A DNA stretch of 64,000 bases from Myxococcales bacterium. GTDB taxonomy: Bacteria; Myxococcota_A; Polyangia; Polyangiales; Ga0077539. Shown piece after piece: positions 1-9,039 of the stretch. The notes under the pieces are model-generated. The model did no database searches, was not told the DNA's origin, and worked only from the letters and a program-made list of their open reading frames with translations. The position numbers and the translations under genes were made by a program. The stretch lies in contig JAEUKI010000052.1 in assembly GCA_016793325.1 (NCBI GenBank), positions 806,001 to 870,000 of the forward strand, read 5' to 3'. Positions within the stretch are counted from its first letter, which is position 1. The number at the start of each line of letters is the position of its first letter.

Positions 1-1386
1 GAGTCGATTTCGTGGGCTAGTTTTCGAGGTCGGACGATCCCGCCCGTGCTGCTCTCGACGGCGGCCGGCGCGATCGTCGTGCGCGGCAGCGGCGCGGACC
101 GATACGAAGGCGCCGAGCTCGCGCAGGTCGCGTTCGCCCTCGACCTCGGCGGCGACGACGAGTACCTCGCGCCCGTCGCGGCGAACCAGAGCTACCGCAA
201 CGGCGTGAGCGTCGCGATCGACGTCGACGGGCAAGATCGATACGGGTACGTCGAGGTCCCTCACTCGCTCGACGCGCTGGGATTTCTCCCGGCGGATCAA
301 TCGGGCCGCGACCTTCGATCGCGCGCATCGCGGAGCGACACGTTTCGCCAAGGCGCCGCGCGGTTCGGCGTCGCGCTCCTCTACGACTTCGGAACCGGCG
401 GCGACCGCTATCGTTCGCTCCGCGGCTCGCAAGGCTTCGCGGCGCTCGGCGTCGGCGGCCTCTACGACGAGGGCGGCGACGACGAGTACAGCGTCGAAGC
501 AGGAGGCCAAGGCTCTGCGGTGCTCGGCGTGGCCGCGCTCGTCGACGCTTCGGGCGCAGACCAGTACACCGCGTGGACCTTCGCGCAGGGCTTCGGCTAC
601 GTGCGCGGCGTCGGCCTCCTCTACGATCGCGACGGGGCCGATCGCTTCGTCGCGAGAGAGACGCCCGTCGCCTATCCGTCCCCGCAGAACCCGATGGTGA
701 ACACGTCGTTCAGTCAGGGCGCCGGGTTCGGACGGCGCGCGGACTCCGTCGACAACATCAACATGTCGGGCGGCCTCGGCGTGTTGCGCGACCGCGCCGG
801 AGGCGATCGCTACGCGGCGTCGATCTTCGGCCAAGCGACGGGCTACTGGGGCGGTATGGGGCTCTTGCTCGACGGCGCTGGCGACGACGAGTACGACGGG
901 CGATGGTACGTCCAGGCGGGAACGGCTCACTTCGCGTACGCGGCGCTCGTCGACGGCGGAGGCCGTGATGTTCACAACATGACCGCGTCGAGGCAGAACA
1001 TGACCGCAGGCGCAGGCCACGACTTCTCGGTGAGCTTCTTCTTCGCGGACGGCGCCGAGGCCGACACGTACAACGTTCCGAACCTCGCGCTCGGCGCAGG
1101 CAACGCGAACGGCGCGGGATTCTTCGCGGAACAAGGCGGCGACGACGTCTACCGAGCTGCGAGCCCTCTCTCGCTCGGCAACGCGGCGTACGAGAACTTG
1201 ATGGACACAGGACGACTCATGCGACGCACGTGGGGCGTCTTCTTGGACGGCGCGGGCGCGGACACGTTCGACCGCACGATGCTGGGGCCGGTGCGCAACG
1301 ACGCGACCTGGACGCAGCGCATCCACGACACGGCCACCAACGAGACGGGCATCGGCGCGGACGGCGACGCTCCGCTCGGACTGTGA
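1..1386 (+). CDS. GGDDEY-repeat protein (5' truncated by window edge)
   Basis: The frame is open to base 1 without a stop, so the true start lies outside the window; the first internal candidate is a GTG at 46. The visible part is about 460 residues built from roughly a dozen short repeats centred on G-[AG]-D-[DR]-[EQR]-[YF], for example LGGDDEY, EGGDDEY, GSGADRY, ASGADQY and RAGGDRY. The repeats are separated by Gly/Ala-rich segments of about 25-40 residues containing VGLLYD- or AALVD-like strands. Such regularity suggests a beta-solenoid or other extracellular repeat fold with acidic loops that could bind metal ions. No enzyme motif is visible. Signal peptide and membrane anchor cannot be judged because the N-terminus is missing. 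The stop is 14 bp before a ferredoxin gene, so the two may be cotranscribed. Function unknown. Confidence 0.8.
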   Translation, partial: ESISWASFRGRTIPPVLLSTAAGAIVVRGSGADRYEGAELAQVAFALDLGGDDEYLAPVAANQSYRNGVSVAIDVDGQDRYGYVEVPHSLDALGFLPADQSGRDLRSRASRSDTFRQGAARFGVALLYDFGTGGDRYRSLRGSQGFAALGVGGLYDEGGDDEYSVEAGGQGSAVLGVAALVDASGADQYTAWTFAQGFGYVRGVGLLYDRDGADRFVARETPVAYPSPQNPMVNTSFSQGAGFGRRADSVDNINMSGGLGVLRDRAGGDRYAASIFGQATGYWGGMGLLLDGAGDDEYDGRWYVQAGTAHFAYAALVDGGGRDVHNMTASRQNMTAGAGHDFSVSFFFADGAEADTYNVPNLALGAGNANGAGFFAEQGGDDVYRAASPLSLGNAAYENLMDTGRLMRRTWGVFLDGAGADTFDRTMLGPVRNDATWTQRIHDTATNETGIGADGDAPLGL

Positions 1387-1400
1387 GCGCGAGCGGCACC

Positions 1401-1697
1401 ATGCCCAGAGTGTTCTTCGAGAGAACGAAGCTCGAGGTCGACTGGCCCGAAGGCGGATCGCTCGTCGACCTGTGCGATCGCGAGCCGCGCGCGGGGGTTC
1501 CCTTCTCGTGTCGACACGCCAACTGTGGAACGTGCCGCGTCGAAGTGCGCGAAGGCCTCGAGCTCTGCGAGGCGCCCGACGACGACGAGCGACAGCTTCT
1601 CGAGCACCTCCGCGCGGACAGCGACCGCATTCGCCTCGCGTGTCAGCTCCGCGTTCGCGCAGGCGACGGCCGGCTGCATCTCTGGGTCACGCTGTAG
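1401..1697 (+). CDS. [2Fe-2S] ferredoxin
   Basis: A 98-residue plant/adrenodoxin-type ferredoxin, an electron carrier of the cytoplasm. The cluster ligands are visible as CRHANCGTC (C-x4-C-x2-C) near residue 33 and a fourth Cys in the motif LACQLR about 40 residues later. The length matches a stand-alone fer2 domain. The ATG at 1401 is chosen because the domain begins immediately after it (PRVFFERTKLEVDWPEG); longer in-frame starts at 1230 would overlap the preceding gene heavily. The spacing to the upstream repeat protein is 14 bp. No partner reductase or oxygenase is adjacent, so the electron acceptor cannot be deduced. Confidence 0.88.
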   Translation: MPRVFFERTKLEVDWPEGGSLVDLCDREPRAGVPFSCRHANCGTCRVEVREGLELCEAPDDDERQLLEHLRADSDRIRLACQLRVRAGDGRLHLWVTL

Positions 1698-1707
1698 CGC
1701 GAGCGTC

Positions 1708-3180
1708 TCAGTGCTCGCCCATCGCCGCGCGAAACGCCGCCCGCGCGCGCAGCCAATCGGTGATGGCGTCCACCTGACGCACGCGCGCCTCCGCCGTGGC
1801 TTGCTCGCGTTGATTGACGAGAAAGATGTTCGAGTCGCCCTGGCGAAAGCGCTCGCGCTCGGCCTGCTCGACTTGCGTCGCGACGTCCACCTCGCGCCGC
1901 GTGATCTCGACCCGATCGAGCGCCGCGCGGAGCTGCGTCGCCGCGTCGCGAACGTCCGCCACGACGCGGTCTCGCGCGAACGTCTGCTGCGCGTCGATGC
2001 GCGAGAGCGTCGCTTCCGCCGATCGAACACGGCCAATCTGCTGGCGCATCACGAGCGGGACCTCGAGCACGACGCCCGCGGAGACCTCCGTTCGGCCGCG
2101 CGTGTCCGAGGTCGAAAACGAGCTGCCGATGTCCTGCGACACCTGCGCGACGACGTCGATCGCGGGGAGCATCTGGTTGCGCGCGACGTCGACCTCCACC
2201 CTCGCCTGCGCCCGTTGCGCGACGAAGCGCGCGAGCTCGGGGCGCCGCGCGACGGCCTCGTCTTCGCGCGCAGGTTGCCCCGCGAACGCCGTGAACGCGA
2301 GGTCCGGCAGCGGGAGCGAGGACGGGAGCTGCGGCTCGGTCGCGAGCAGCGGTCGCCCCTCGGCGTCGCGATAGTAGAGCCCGAGCTCGATCGCCGCGCG
2401 CTGCAGCGCTTGCAGCGCGTTGACCACGCCAGACTCGCGCGAGAGCACGGTGCGCTGGTTGTCCTGCCACTCGTAGCGAGGGAGGTCGCCGGCCTCCGCG
2501 CGCGTGCGCAAACCGACGTCGCGATCGCGCGCCACACGCAAGAGGTCCCGCGCGATCGAGAGCTTGCGGCCCGCTGCGGCCCACTCCCAGTAGCGAACGG
2601 TGGCGACCCGCGTCGCGTCGATGCGCGTGCGCAAGAGGTCGGCCTCGGCGATCTGCCGTCCCTGACCGCGCACTTGAATATTGGCTCGCCGACGATCGAT
2701 GATCCCGTTGCGGAGAATGGGGACCGTGAGGCCCGCCCTCACCTCGCCGCCCGTGTTGGTCTGGAGGTTTCCGTAGTAGTCCGGGATCCCGGCAGAGCCG
2801 GGGACGAGCGGCGCGCCGAGCCGATAGCCAGCGAAGACCGAGATGCCCCACAGGGGTGTCGGCTGCTCGACGCTGACGTCGACCGTTCCGTAGCGGTAGT
2901 AGCCGACGGGATAGATCATTCCCCGCGCGCGGAGCTGCGGGTCGAAGCCGCCCTCGGCCGCGAGGAGCTCAGCGTTGGCCGCGTCGCGATCGCGCTCGGC
3001 CGCCACGAGCGTCGGGAGCACGCGCTGCACGGAGTCGACGACGGTGCGCAGCTCGAGCGAGGACTGCGACGGCTGCGCGACCTGGCCCGACGGAGCGACC
3101 TGCGCGCGGGCGTGCGCCGCCGACAGCACCGCGACGAGCGCGAAGGCGACTTGATTTCGTGTGACGATTCGAGACGCCAT
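1708..3180 (-). CDS. TolC-family outer membrane efflux protein
   Basis: A 490-residue outer-membrane channel subunit of a tripartite exporter. The N-terminus (MASRIVTRNQVAFALVAVLS, then AAHARAQ) is a signal peptide. The body has the long alternating helices typical of the OEP family, with repeated AxxxxAxxxARxQVE segments and a final helix region of the form ARxAQVDAITDWLRARAAF. It is the last gene of a minus-strand operon with the ABC exporter (4544-6244) and the HlyD adaptor (3180-4532). Its ATG overlaps the adaptor stop by one base (TGATG), which suggests translational coupling and supports this start over a longer upstream frame. Family assignment is firm; the exported substrate is unknown. 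Confidence 0.9.
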   Translation of the reverse strand: MASRIVTRNQVAFALVAVLSAAHARAQVAPSGQVAQPSQSSLELRTVVDSVQRVLPTLVAAERDRDAANAELLAAEGGFDPQLRARGMIYPVGYYRYGTVDVSVEQPTPLWGISVFAGYRLGAPLVPGSAGIPDYYGNLQTNTGGEVRAGLTVPILRNGIIDRRRANIQVRGQGRQIAEADLLRTRIDATRVATVRYWEWAAAGRKLSIARDLLRVARDRDVGLRTRAEAGDLPRYEWQDNQRTVLSRESGVVNALQALQRAAIELGLYYRDAEGRPLLATEPQLPSSLPLPDLAFTAFAGQPAREDEAVARRPELARFVAQRAQARVEVDVARNQMLPAIDVVAQVSQDIGSSFSTSDTRGRTEVSAGVVLEVPLVMRQQIGRVRSAEATLSRIDAQQTFARDRVVADVRDAATQLRAALDRVEITRREVDVATQVEQAERERFRQGDSNIFLVNQREQATAEARVRQVDAITDWLRARAAFRAAMGEH

Positions 3181-4532
3181 CACTTGCCTCCCGTGCCCGT
3201 GGTCGACGACGAGGCGGACGAGGGCTGCGGCGTGGTGCTCGGCGGCGTGGACATCGCCGGCGGAAACCCGTTGAACTGGCGCCAGAGCTCCCAGCCGATG
3301 CGAACGCGATCGAGCAAGAACCACCCGTTCGCCCGCACGCCCTGGCGGAGGTATCGCGGGTGCGGCCAGGGCTCGTGACCGTCGGGGACGACCACCACGC
3401 GGAACTTTCCACGGCCGTCGTCGGCGGCGTCGACGAGCGCGACGCGCCCGCCGAACGTTCCCACGGACACCGAGGGCCAACCGCCGAACTGCACCGCGGG
3501 CCAGCCCTCGAACTGCAGTCGGACGTGGCGTCCTTCGTACACGAGCGGGACGTCGTTGCCGTCGACCCACAGCTCGACCGCGCGATCGTGCGTGTCCGGG
3601 ACGAGCACCGCGATCGCGTCGCCCGCCTTGACCATCTCGCTGCCCTGCGCCGCGACTAGGCGAAGGATCGTCCCGTCTCGGGGCGCGACGATTTGCTGCG
3701 CCGCCTGGCGCGCGAGCCGCACGTCGATCTGGGCGATGGACGCGGTCGCAGAGGCGACTTCGCTCTCGGCCGAGGCGCGCGAAGCGCGGGCGTCGTTGAT
3801 CGACGCGAGGCCGTCGGTCCCTGCGCGAGAGCGATCAGCGCTGAGGGCCGCGCGCTCCGAACGCGCCGCGTCGAGCGAGTTCTGCGCGCGCAGCGCCTCG
3901 AGCCTCGTGCGCGCCGCTTCGAGCTCCGCGAGCTCGACGTTGCGCTGCGAAGTGAGCCCCTGCGCGACGAGCCCGCGCTGACGGTCGACGTTGAGCCGCG
4001 CGGTGTGCTCAGCGGCCTGCGACGCTTCGAGCGCGCGTTCGGCAGCGCGGAGGCGGTCTCCCGCCATGCGTGCGCGGAGGTCCGCGGCGCTCATCGCGTT
4101 CGACCGAGACATCTCGAGGGCAGACACGCGCGCTTCGATGCCCGACACGCGCGCTCGCGCGGCCTCGAGCCTCGCGATCGCCGCTGCGCGCTCCTGGCGA
4201 AGTCGGTTCATGAGCTCCGGATCGTTGTCGGTGATGTCAGCGATACGGTCGCCCATGCGCACGTGCGTCCCTTCGCGGACGTGCCATCGCGTGATTCGCC
4301 CTTCGATCGGCGCCTCGATCGTCTGCTGACGCTCGAGCGGCGCGTAGGCGATCACCCTCCCGCTCCCGTGGACGTTTTGCACCCACGGAACGAAGTAGAG
4401 CAGCACGGGGATGCAAAGAATCGCCGCCGCGATGATCCGCGTAAACGTCTGAATCGAGTTCGGCGTCTGCACGAGCAGCATCGAGCTCGGCACTGGATCA
4501 CGCGTCGAATCGCGCTTCGAATCGTCCTGCAT
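3180..4532 (-). CDS. HlyD-family membrane fusion (adaptor) protein
   Basis: A 450-residue periplasmic adaptor linking an inner-membrane exporter to the TolC channel. It has a short cytoplasmic N-terminus, one transmembrane segment near residues 30-52 (AAAILCIPVLLYFVPWV), a biotinyl-lipoyl half motif (QTIEAPIEGRITRWHVREGT), a long Ala/Arg/Glu coiled coil with several ExxRxxLEALRAQ-type heptads, the second lipoyl half (IVAPRDGTILRLVAAQGSEM) and a C-terminal beta-barrel. The ATG at 4532 is supported by a GAGG sequence 9 bases upstream; the frame continues upstream but there reads across the ABC gene. Eleven bases separate it from the ABC gene stop, and it overlaps the TolC gene by one base, so all three are one operon. 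Confidence 0.92.
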   Translation of the reverse strand: MQDDSKRDSTRDPVPSSMLLVQTPNSIQTFTRIIAAAILCIPVLLYFVPWVQNVHGSGRVIAYAPLERQQTIEAPIEGRITRWHVREGTHVRMGDRIADITDNDPELMNRLRQERAAAIARLEAARARVSGIEARVSALEMSRSNAMSAADLRARMAGDRLRAAERALEASQAAEHTARLNVDRQRGLVAQGLTSQRNVELAELEAARTRLEALRAQNSLDAARSERAALSADRSRAGTDGLASINDARASRASAESEVASATASIAQIDVRLARQAAQQIVAPRDGTILRLVAAQGSEMVKAGDAIAVLVPDTHDRAVELWVDGNDVPLVYEGRHVRLQFEGWPAVQFGGWPSVSVGTFGGRVALVDAADDGRGKFRVVVVPDGHEPWPHPRYLRQGVRANGWFLLDRVRIGWELWRQFNGFPPAMSTPPSTTPQPSSASSSTTGTGGK

Positions 4533-4543
4533 GGTCGTGGTCC

Positions 4544-6244
4544 TCACTGAGCGTTGGGGCTGCGGGGCATCTCGGGGCGCACTTCTTCGACGCGTCCGTC
4601 GACGACGCGCCACACGTGATCGCAGCGCCACATCAGGTCCGCGCGGTGCGTGATCACGAGCAGCGTCCAGGGCGCGGTGCGCGAGAAGAGCGCTTGCACC
4701 GCGTCGGCGCGCGGGCCCTCGTCGAAGCCGTCGAGCATCTCGTCGACAACCACCAGCGACGGGCCGCCGACGATCGCCCGCGCGAGCATCAGGCGGCGCA
4801 GTTGCCCCTGCGTCATCGGGTCTCCCTCGCCGTCGAGCGTCGTCGCGAGTCCGTGCGGAAACGAGCGAACGACCTCGAGCAAGCCCACCTGCGCGAGCGC
4901 CTGTCGAACGTCCTCGGCGCTGAGCTCGTCGCGGCCGACGCGGATGTTGTCCTCGATCGTCCCCTCGAACACTTCGACGCCTCGGACGAGCGAGACGCGC
5001 GAGCGCCACGCAGACGGAGCCACTTCGCGCACGTCGACGCCATCGACGAGGACGCTCCCGCTGTCCGGATCGCGGAGCGCGTAGATCATTTCCGCCAGCA
5101 CGCTCTTGCCTGCGCCGTGCGCGCCGACGAGCGCGATGCGCTCCCCCGGCTGCGCGCGCGCTGTGGCTCCGCGAAACACAGGCTTCGACGCGACCGAGAG
5201 ATGCAAATCGCGAAGCTCGAGCACCGCGGGACCGAGGCCGTCGGGCGGCGATCCACCCTCCGAGCGCTCGGCCTCGAGGTCTTGCAGATAGCCAATCTTG
5301 TCGGCCGCAGCGAGCAGGTCGTAGTAGCTCTCGAGGTGCTTTCCAAACTTCGCGAGGCCCGCGACCACCGTCGTGACGACGAGCTCGCTCGCGACGAGCT
5401 GCCCGAGCGTGAGCTGGCGGTTGATCACGAGCCAACCGCCCACGCCGAGGAGCGTCGCGCTCGCGAACGCCTGCAGCGCCACCGAGCCGATCACCTGCCG
5501 AACGAGCACACGAAAGTGATCCTTGCGCGCGTGCAGGTAGTCTCCGACGAGCGCGTCGACGCGGTCGAGCGCGAGCGCCGCGCCTGCGTCCGTGCGAAAC
5601 GTCGACCGATTGCGCGCGAGGTCCTGCAGAAACGACGCGACCGCGTGCTTCGCGTACGACTCTTCGATCGACGAGCGCACCGCGCCGCGGCCGAGTCCGA
5701 ACACGATGATGCCCACCGACACGAGCAGCATCGCGTCGAACGCGAGCAGCACCGGGTGGTAGAACGCGAGCAGCACCATCCCGACGATCGCCTGCAAGAC
5801 GATCGACAAGCCGTCGAGCAACAGCGACGCGCCCGCCTTCTGCACGGTGAGCACGTCGAAGAACTTGTTGACCACCGAGGGCCCGAGCGAGCCGTCGAAC
5901 TGCGACTCCTTCGCGCGCGGGAGCCGCTCGGCGAGGTCGAGCGCGAGCCTCGCGAACACGCGCTGCTGAATGAGCTCGACGAGCCGCGACTGCATGACCT
6001 TCAGAAGGCCCACGAACGACAGCCCGAGAAACACGAGCGCCGTGAGCACCACGAGGGGCTGCAGCAACGTGCCGAACGCGACGTTGTTCACGAGCGTCTG
6101 CACGGCGACGGGCATCGCGAGCGAGAGCGTTCCGATCGCGACGGCGTAGAGCGCGACGGCCCAGACGTCCTCGCGCTCGAGATAGAGCAGCGCGCCCAGT
6201 CTCTGCGCCGCGGTCCGCTTGTTCGATTCAGCGTGTGTCGCCAT
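4544..6244 (-). CDS. ABC exporter, fused permease and ATPase, with non-canonical ATPase motifs
   Basis: A 566-residue type I secretion-like half transporter. The transmembrane domain spans about residues 25-300 with hydrophobic segments near 28-52, 62-84, 143-185 and 255-295. The ATPase domain follows from about 340. Walker A is intact (GAHGAGKS, 374-381), as are Walker B (LVVVDE, 497-502) and the H-loop His533. The signature LSGGQ is replaced by MTQGQ (477-481), and the Q-loop position in VSLVRGVEVFEGTIEDN carries Arg421 where Gln is usual. There is no N-terminal peptidase C39 domain, so it should not process leader peptides. First gene of the ABC-HlyD-TolC operon. No Shine-Dalgarno sequence is evident before the ATG. 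Homodimer assembly is expected for the family. Confidence 0.92.
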   Translation of the reverse strand: MATHAESNKRTAAQRLGALLYLEREDVWAVALYAVAIGTLSLAMPVAVQTLVNNVAFGTLLQPLVVLTALVFLGLSFVGLLKVMQSRLVELIQQRVFARLALDLAERLPRAKESQFDGSLGPSVVNKFFDVLTVQKAGASLLLDGLSIVLQAIVGMVLLAFYHPVLLAFDAMLLVSVGIIVFGLGRGAVRSSIEESYAKHAVASFLQDLARNRSTFRTDAGAALALDRVDALVGDYLHARKDHFRVLVRQVIGSVALQAFASATLLGVGGWLVINRQLTLGQLVASELVVTTVVAGLAKFGKHLESYYDLLAAADKIGYLQDLEAERSEGGSPPDGLGPAVLELRDLHLSVASKPVFRGATARAQPGERIALVGAHGAGKSVLAEMIYALRDPDSGSVLVDGVDVREVAPSAWRSRVSLVRGVEVFEGTIEDNIRVGRDELSAEDVRQALAQVGLLEVVRSFPHGLATTLDGEGDPMTQGQLRRLMLARAIVGGPSLVVVDEMLDGFDEGPRADAVQALFSRTAPWTLLVITHRADLMWRCDHVWRVVDGRVEEVRPEMPRSPNAQ

Positions 6245-6275
6245 CGGCCGCGCTGCTGAGCAGGACTCGTGCCGA

Positions 6276-6393
6276 TTGACAACGCTTAGTCAATTTACAG
6301 CCCGAACCGCGATTCTCCGGCGCGGCGCTCGACTGTCGGTCCTGACCGACGTGCGACCGTCAGTCGCAGTGCGACTGGATGTCGCACGCGCTC
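6276..6393. promoter_or_regulatory. Cluster of inverted repeats upstream of the exporter operon
   Basis: Several short inverted repeats are packed into about 120 bases between the exporter operon and the NtrC-type gene. They are TTGAC/GTCAA (6276-6293, 8-base spacer), GTCGGTC-CT-GACCGAC (6335-6350), CAGTCGC-AGT-GCGACTG (6361-6377), and the outer pair GTGCGAC (6351-6357) with GTCGCAC (6381-6387). No reading frame with protein character covers them. Position upstream of the operon start and downstream of the NtrC-type gene is compatible with operator sites; which regulator binds is not known. I see no convincing -24/-12 element. Confidence 0.4.
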
Positions 6394-6436
6394 GAAACAA
6401 TCGAACGATCCGCGCAACGAGCCGCTCGGCGCGGCA

Positions 6437-7834
6437 TCACCCGTCCGCGTCGGGCTCGTCTTTGTCCTCGAGCGACTCGCCCATCCAGCGTTGAATCGTG
6501 CGGCGGTTGATCCCGAGCATCGCCGCTGCGCGCTTCTTGTTTCCGCCGAGGCGCTCGAGCACGTGCGCGACGTAGCCGCGCTGAAGCTCATCGAGCGTCA
6601 TCAATCGCTCGGCCGCGCGCTCGAAGAGCTGCACGCCCGAGTCCGGCTGCACGTGCGGCGGAAGGTCCGACGCGGCGATCCACTCGTCCCGCGACAGCGC
6701 GACGGCGCGCTCGATCACGTTCTCGAGCTCGCGCGCGTTGCCCGGCCACGAGTACGCGACGAGCAGCTGCGAGGCCTCCCGCGACAGCCCGCGCACGACG
6801 CGCCCCGCGCGCTCGGACGCGCGTCGCAAGAAGTGCTCGGCGAGCGGCAGGACGTCTTCGGGCCGATCGCGCAGCGGCGGAACGTGAACCTCGATCACCG
6901 CGAGTCGATAGAAGAGATCCTGTCGAAAGCGCCCTTCTTTCACGGCCGTTCGCAGGTCGTGGTGCGTCGCGGCGACGACGCGCACGTCGAACGCGACGGA
7001 CTTGTTCGCGCCCACGGGACGAACCTCTCGCTCGGCGAGCACGCGCAAGAGCTTCGCCTGCAGCGCGAGCGGAAGGTCGCCGACTTCATCGAGCAAGAGC
7101 GTCCCTCCCTCGGCCTGCACGAAGATCCCCGGCTTGTCCGCGCGCGCGTCGGTGAACGCGCCCTTCACGTGCCCGAACAGCTCGCTCTCGAGCAAGGTGT
7201 CGGGCACGGCGGCCATGTTGATCGCGACGAACGGCTTCGGCGACCGACGCGACGCCTGATGCAGCGCGCGCGCGACGCGCTCCTTGCCGCTGCCGCTCGG
7301 TCCGGTCACGAGCACGGTGGATGGGCTGTCGGCGACGCGACGGACGAGGTCGACGATGTCCGCGAGGGCGCTGGATTTCCCCACGATTCCATCGATCCCG
7401 GTGTTCGTCGCGAGCTCGCGTCGCAGGCGCTCGACCTCGCCGCGCAGCGACCGCGCTTCGATCGCGCGCGAGAGCGCCGCGCGGACAGCGCTCGGCTCGA
7501 CGGGCTTGGTGAGGACGTCGTAGGCGCCAGCGCGCACGAGCTTCACCGCGAGATCGACCGTTCCGTATGCGGTCATCGCGACCGTCGCGATACGCGGGTC
7601 GGTCTTGCGCGCGTGCTCGATGATCTGCATCCCAGTGCCGTCGGGGAGCTGGTAGTCCGTGAGCACGACGTCGACCGCGCCCTCGTCGAGCTTCACGATC
7701 GCCTCGCTCATCGTGGCGACGATGGTCGCCGAGTACCCGTCGCGCGCCGCGAGCGCTTCGAGCGCGACCAAGAGCGCGGGGTCGTCTTCGACGATCAGCA
7801 GCCGCGAAGAACCGTTGGCGAGAGCAGTGCGCAT
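6437..7834 (-). CDS. NtrC-family sigma-54-dependent response regulator
   Basis: A 465-residue transcriptional activator. Residues 10-125 are a receiver domain with acidic pocket Glu16/Asp17/Asp18, phospho-acceptor Asp60 in VVLTDYQLPDG, and the Lys of VLTKPVEP. The AAA+ domain follows (about 145-385) with Walker A GPSGSGKE, the sigma-54 contact loop GAFTDA (usual GAFTGA, one substitution), Walker B TLLLDEVGDLP and a sensor Arg region FRQDLFYRL. A Fis-type helix-turn-helix lies at the C-terminus (NKKRAAAMLGINRRTIQRW). It is divergent from the sensor kinase gene at 7897, its probable cognate partner. The exporter operon downstream on the same strand is a plausible target, but that is inference. 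Confidence 0.93.
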   Translation of the reverse strand: MRTALANGSSRLLIVEDDPALLVALEALAARDGYSATIVATMSEAIVKLDEGAVDVVLTDYQLPDGTGMQIIEHARKTDPRIATVAMTAYGTVDLAVKLVRAGAYDVLTKPVEPSAVRAALSRAIEARSLRGEVERLRRELATNTGIDGIVGKSSALADIVDLVRRVADSPSTVLVTGPSGSGKERVARALHQASRRSPKPFVAINMAAVPDTLLESELFGHVKGAFTDARADKPGIFVQAEGGTLLLDEVGDLPLALQAKLLRVLAEREVRPVGANKSVAFDVRVVAATHHDLRTAVKEGRFRQDLFYRLAVIEVHVPPLRDRPEDVLPLAEHFLRRASERAGRVVRGLSREASQLLVAYSWPGNARELENVIERAVALSRDEWIAASDLPPHVQPDSGVQLFERAAERLMTLDELQRGYVAHVLERLGGNKKRAAAMLGINRRTIQRWMGESLEDKDEPDADG

Positions 7835-7896
7835 CGAACGAGGGTGAGTGTACGGCAGAACGCTGCGCGCTTTTCGGGCATGCTCGCGCCGACGCG

Positions 7897-9039
7897 ATGA
7901 ACTACGCCCAGAAGAAGCTCGCTCGGCGCCTCCAGAGCATGCTCGTGCTTCCCGTGCTCCTGGGAACGGCCGCGCTCGTGCTCGTATCGTCGCTTCGGCA
8001 ACGGGGCGCCCTTCGAGAACACGGCTCGAACCGAGGCGACGACATCGCTTCGCGCGTCTTGTCCGAGCAGACCGTGTTCGCGGGCATCGAAGGCGCGATC
8101 GTCGCGTTCGTCATCGTGCTCTCGATTTCGTGGGTCGCGCGGCAGATCGGCCGCGAGCTCGGCGCCGTCGTCGAGGCCTCCGAACGGATCGGAAAGAAGA
8201 ACTTCGCCACGCGCGTCGCGGTCGAGAGCCGCTTGGGGCTCGAGCGCGTCCCCGAGGCGTTCAACGCGATGGCCGCGAAGCTCGAAGAGGCCGAAGAGAG
8301 CCTCGCTCGCGCCAACGAGCGCGCGCGCGAGTTCGGCGAGCGTCTCGCGCACGCGCAGTCACTGGCAGCGGTGGGTCAGGTCGCCGCGTCCATCGCGCAC
8401 GAGGTGGGCTCGCCGTTGAACGCGATCCTCGTGACGGCGCGGCTCGCCGCGGAGGACGAGCAGCTGCCCGACGGGACCAAGCGCAATCTCGAGTCGATCG
8501 CCGCGCAGAGCGAGCGCATCGGAACGATCCTCCGCAAGATGCTCCAGCTCGCGCAGCCGCCCGTCGAAAAGTCTGGTCGCTGCGACGTCGTCGTGGTCGT
8601 TCGCGACGTCGTGACCTTCGTCGAAGCCGTGCTGCGACGCGCGAAGATCACGCACAAGCTCGAGCTCCCGAGCGCGCCGCTCTTCGCCGCGATTCGCGCG
8701 GACCAACTGCAACAGGTGCTGTTCAACCTCGTCGTCAACGCGGTGCAAGCGCAGCCCTCGGGCGGCAGCGTGCTGATCGTCGCGCGCGCGGACGGCGGAC
8801 GGGTCCGGATCGAAGTGCGCGACGCGGGCCCGGGCATCGCAGACGAAGACCTCCACCGCTTGTGGGAGCCGTTTTTCACGCGGCACCGCGAGCAAGGAGG
8901 CACGGGCCTCGGGTTGCCCGTCGTCAAGCACGTCGTCGAGCGCGTCGATGGAACGGTCGCCGTCGAGCGCGCGCCCGAAGGCGGCGCGTGCTTCGTGCTG
9001 TCGCTCCCCGCGGCGACCGACGCGCGATCGAGCGCTTAA
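7897..9039 (+). CDS. Membrane sensor histidine kinase
   Basis: A 380-residue kinase. Two transmembrane segments (about 14-32 and 60-81) flank a short extracytoplasmic loop, followed by a HAMP-like linker (82-135), a coiled coil, and a HisKA domain with the phospho-accepting His168 in SIAHEVGSPLNAI. The HATPase domain has N-box NLVVNAVQA, G1 DAGPGIADED, F-box EPFFTRH and G2 GGTGLGLPVV. The set is complete, so it should autophosphorylate. The sensing loop is only about 30 residues, suggesting membrane or cytoplasmic signal detection. It is transcribed divergently from the NtrC-type regulator across 62 bases, the arrangement of a two-component pair. Confidence 0.92.
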   Translation: MNYAQKKLARRLQSMLVLPVLLGTAALVLVSSLRQRGALREHGSNRGDDIASRVLSEQTVFAGIEGAIVAFVIVLSISWVARQIGRELGAVVEASERIGKKNFATRVAVESRLGLERVPEAFNAMAAKLEEAEESLARANERAREFGERLAHAQSLAAVGQVAASIAHEVGSPLNAILVTARLAAEDEQLPDGTKRNLESIAAQSERIGTILRKMLQLAQPPVEKSGRCDVVVVVRDVVTFVEAVLRRAKITHKLELPSAPLFAAIRADQLQQVLFNLVVNAVQAQPSGGSVLIVARADGGRVRIEVRDAGPGIADEDLHRLWEPFFTRHREQGGTGLGLPVVKHVVERVDGTVAVERAPEGGACFVLSLPAATDARSSA

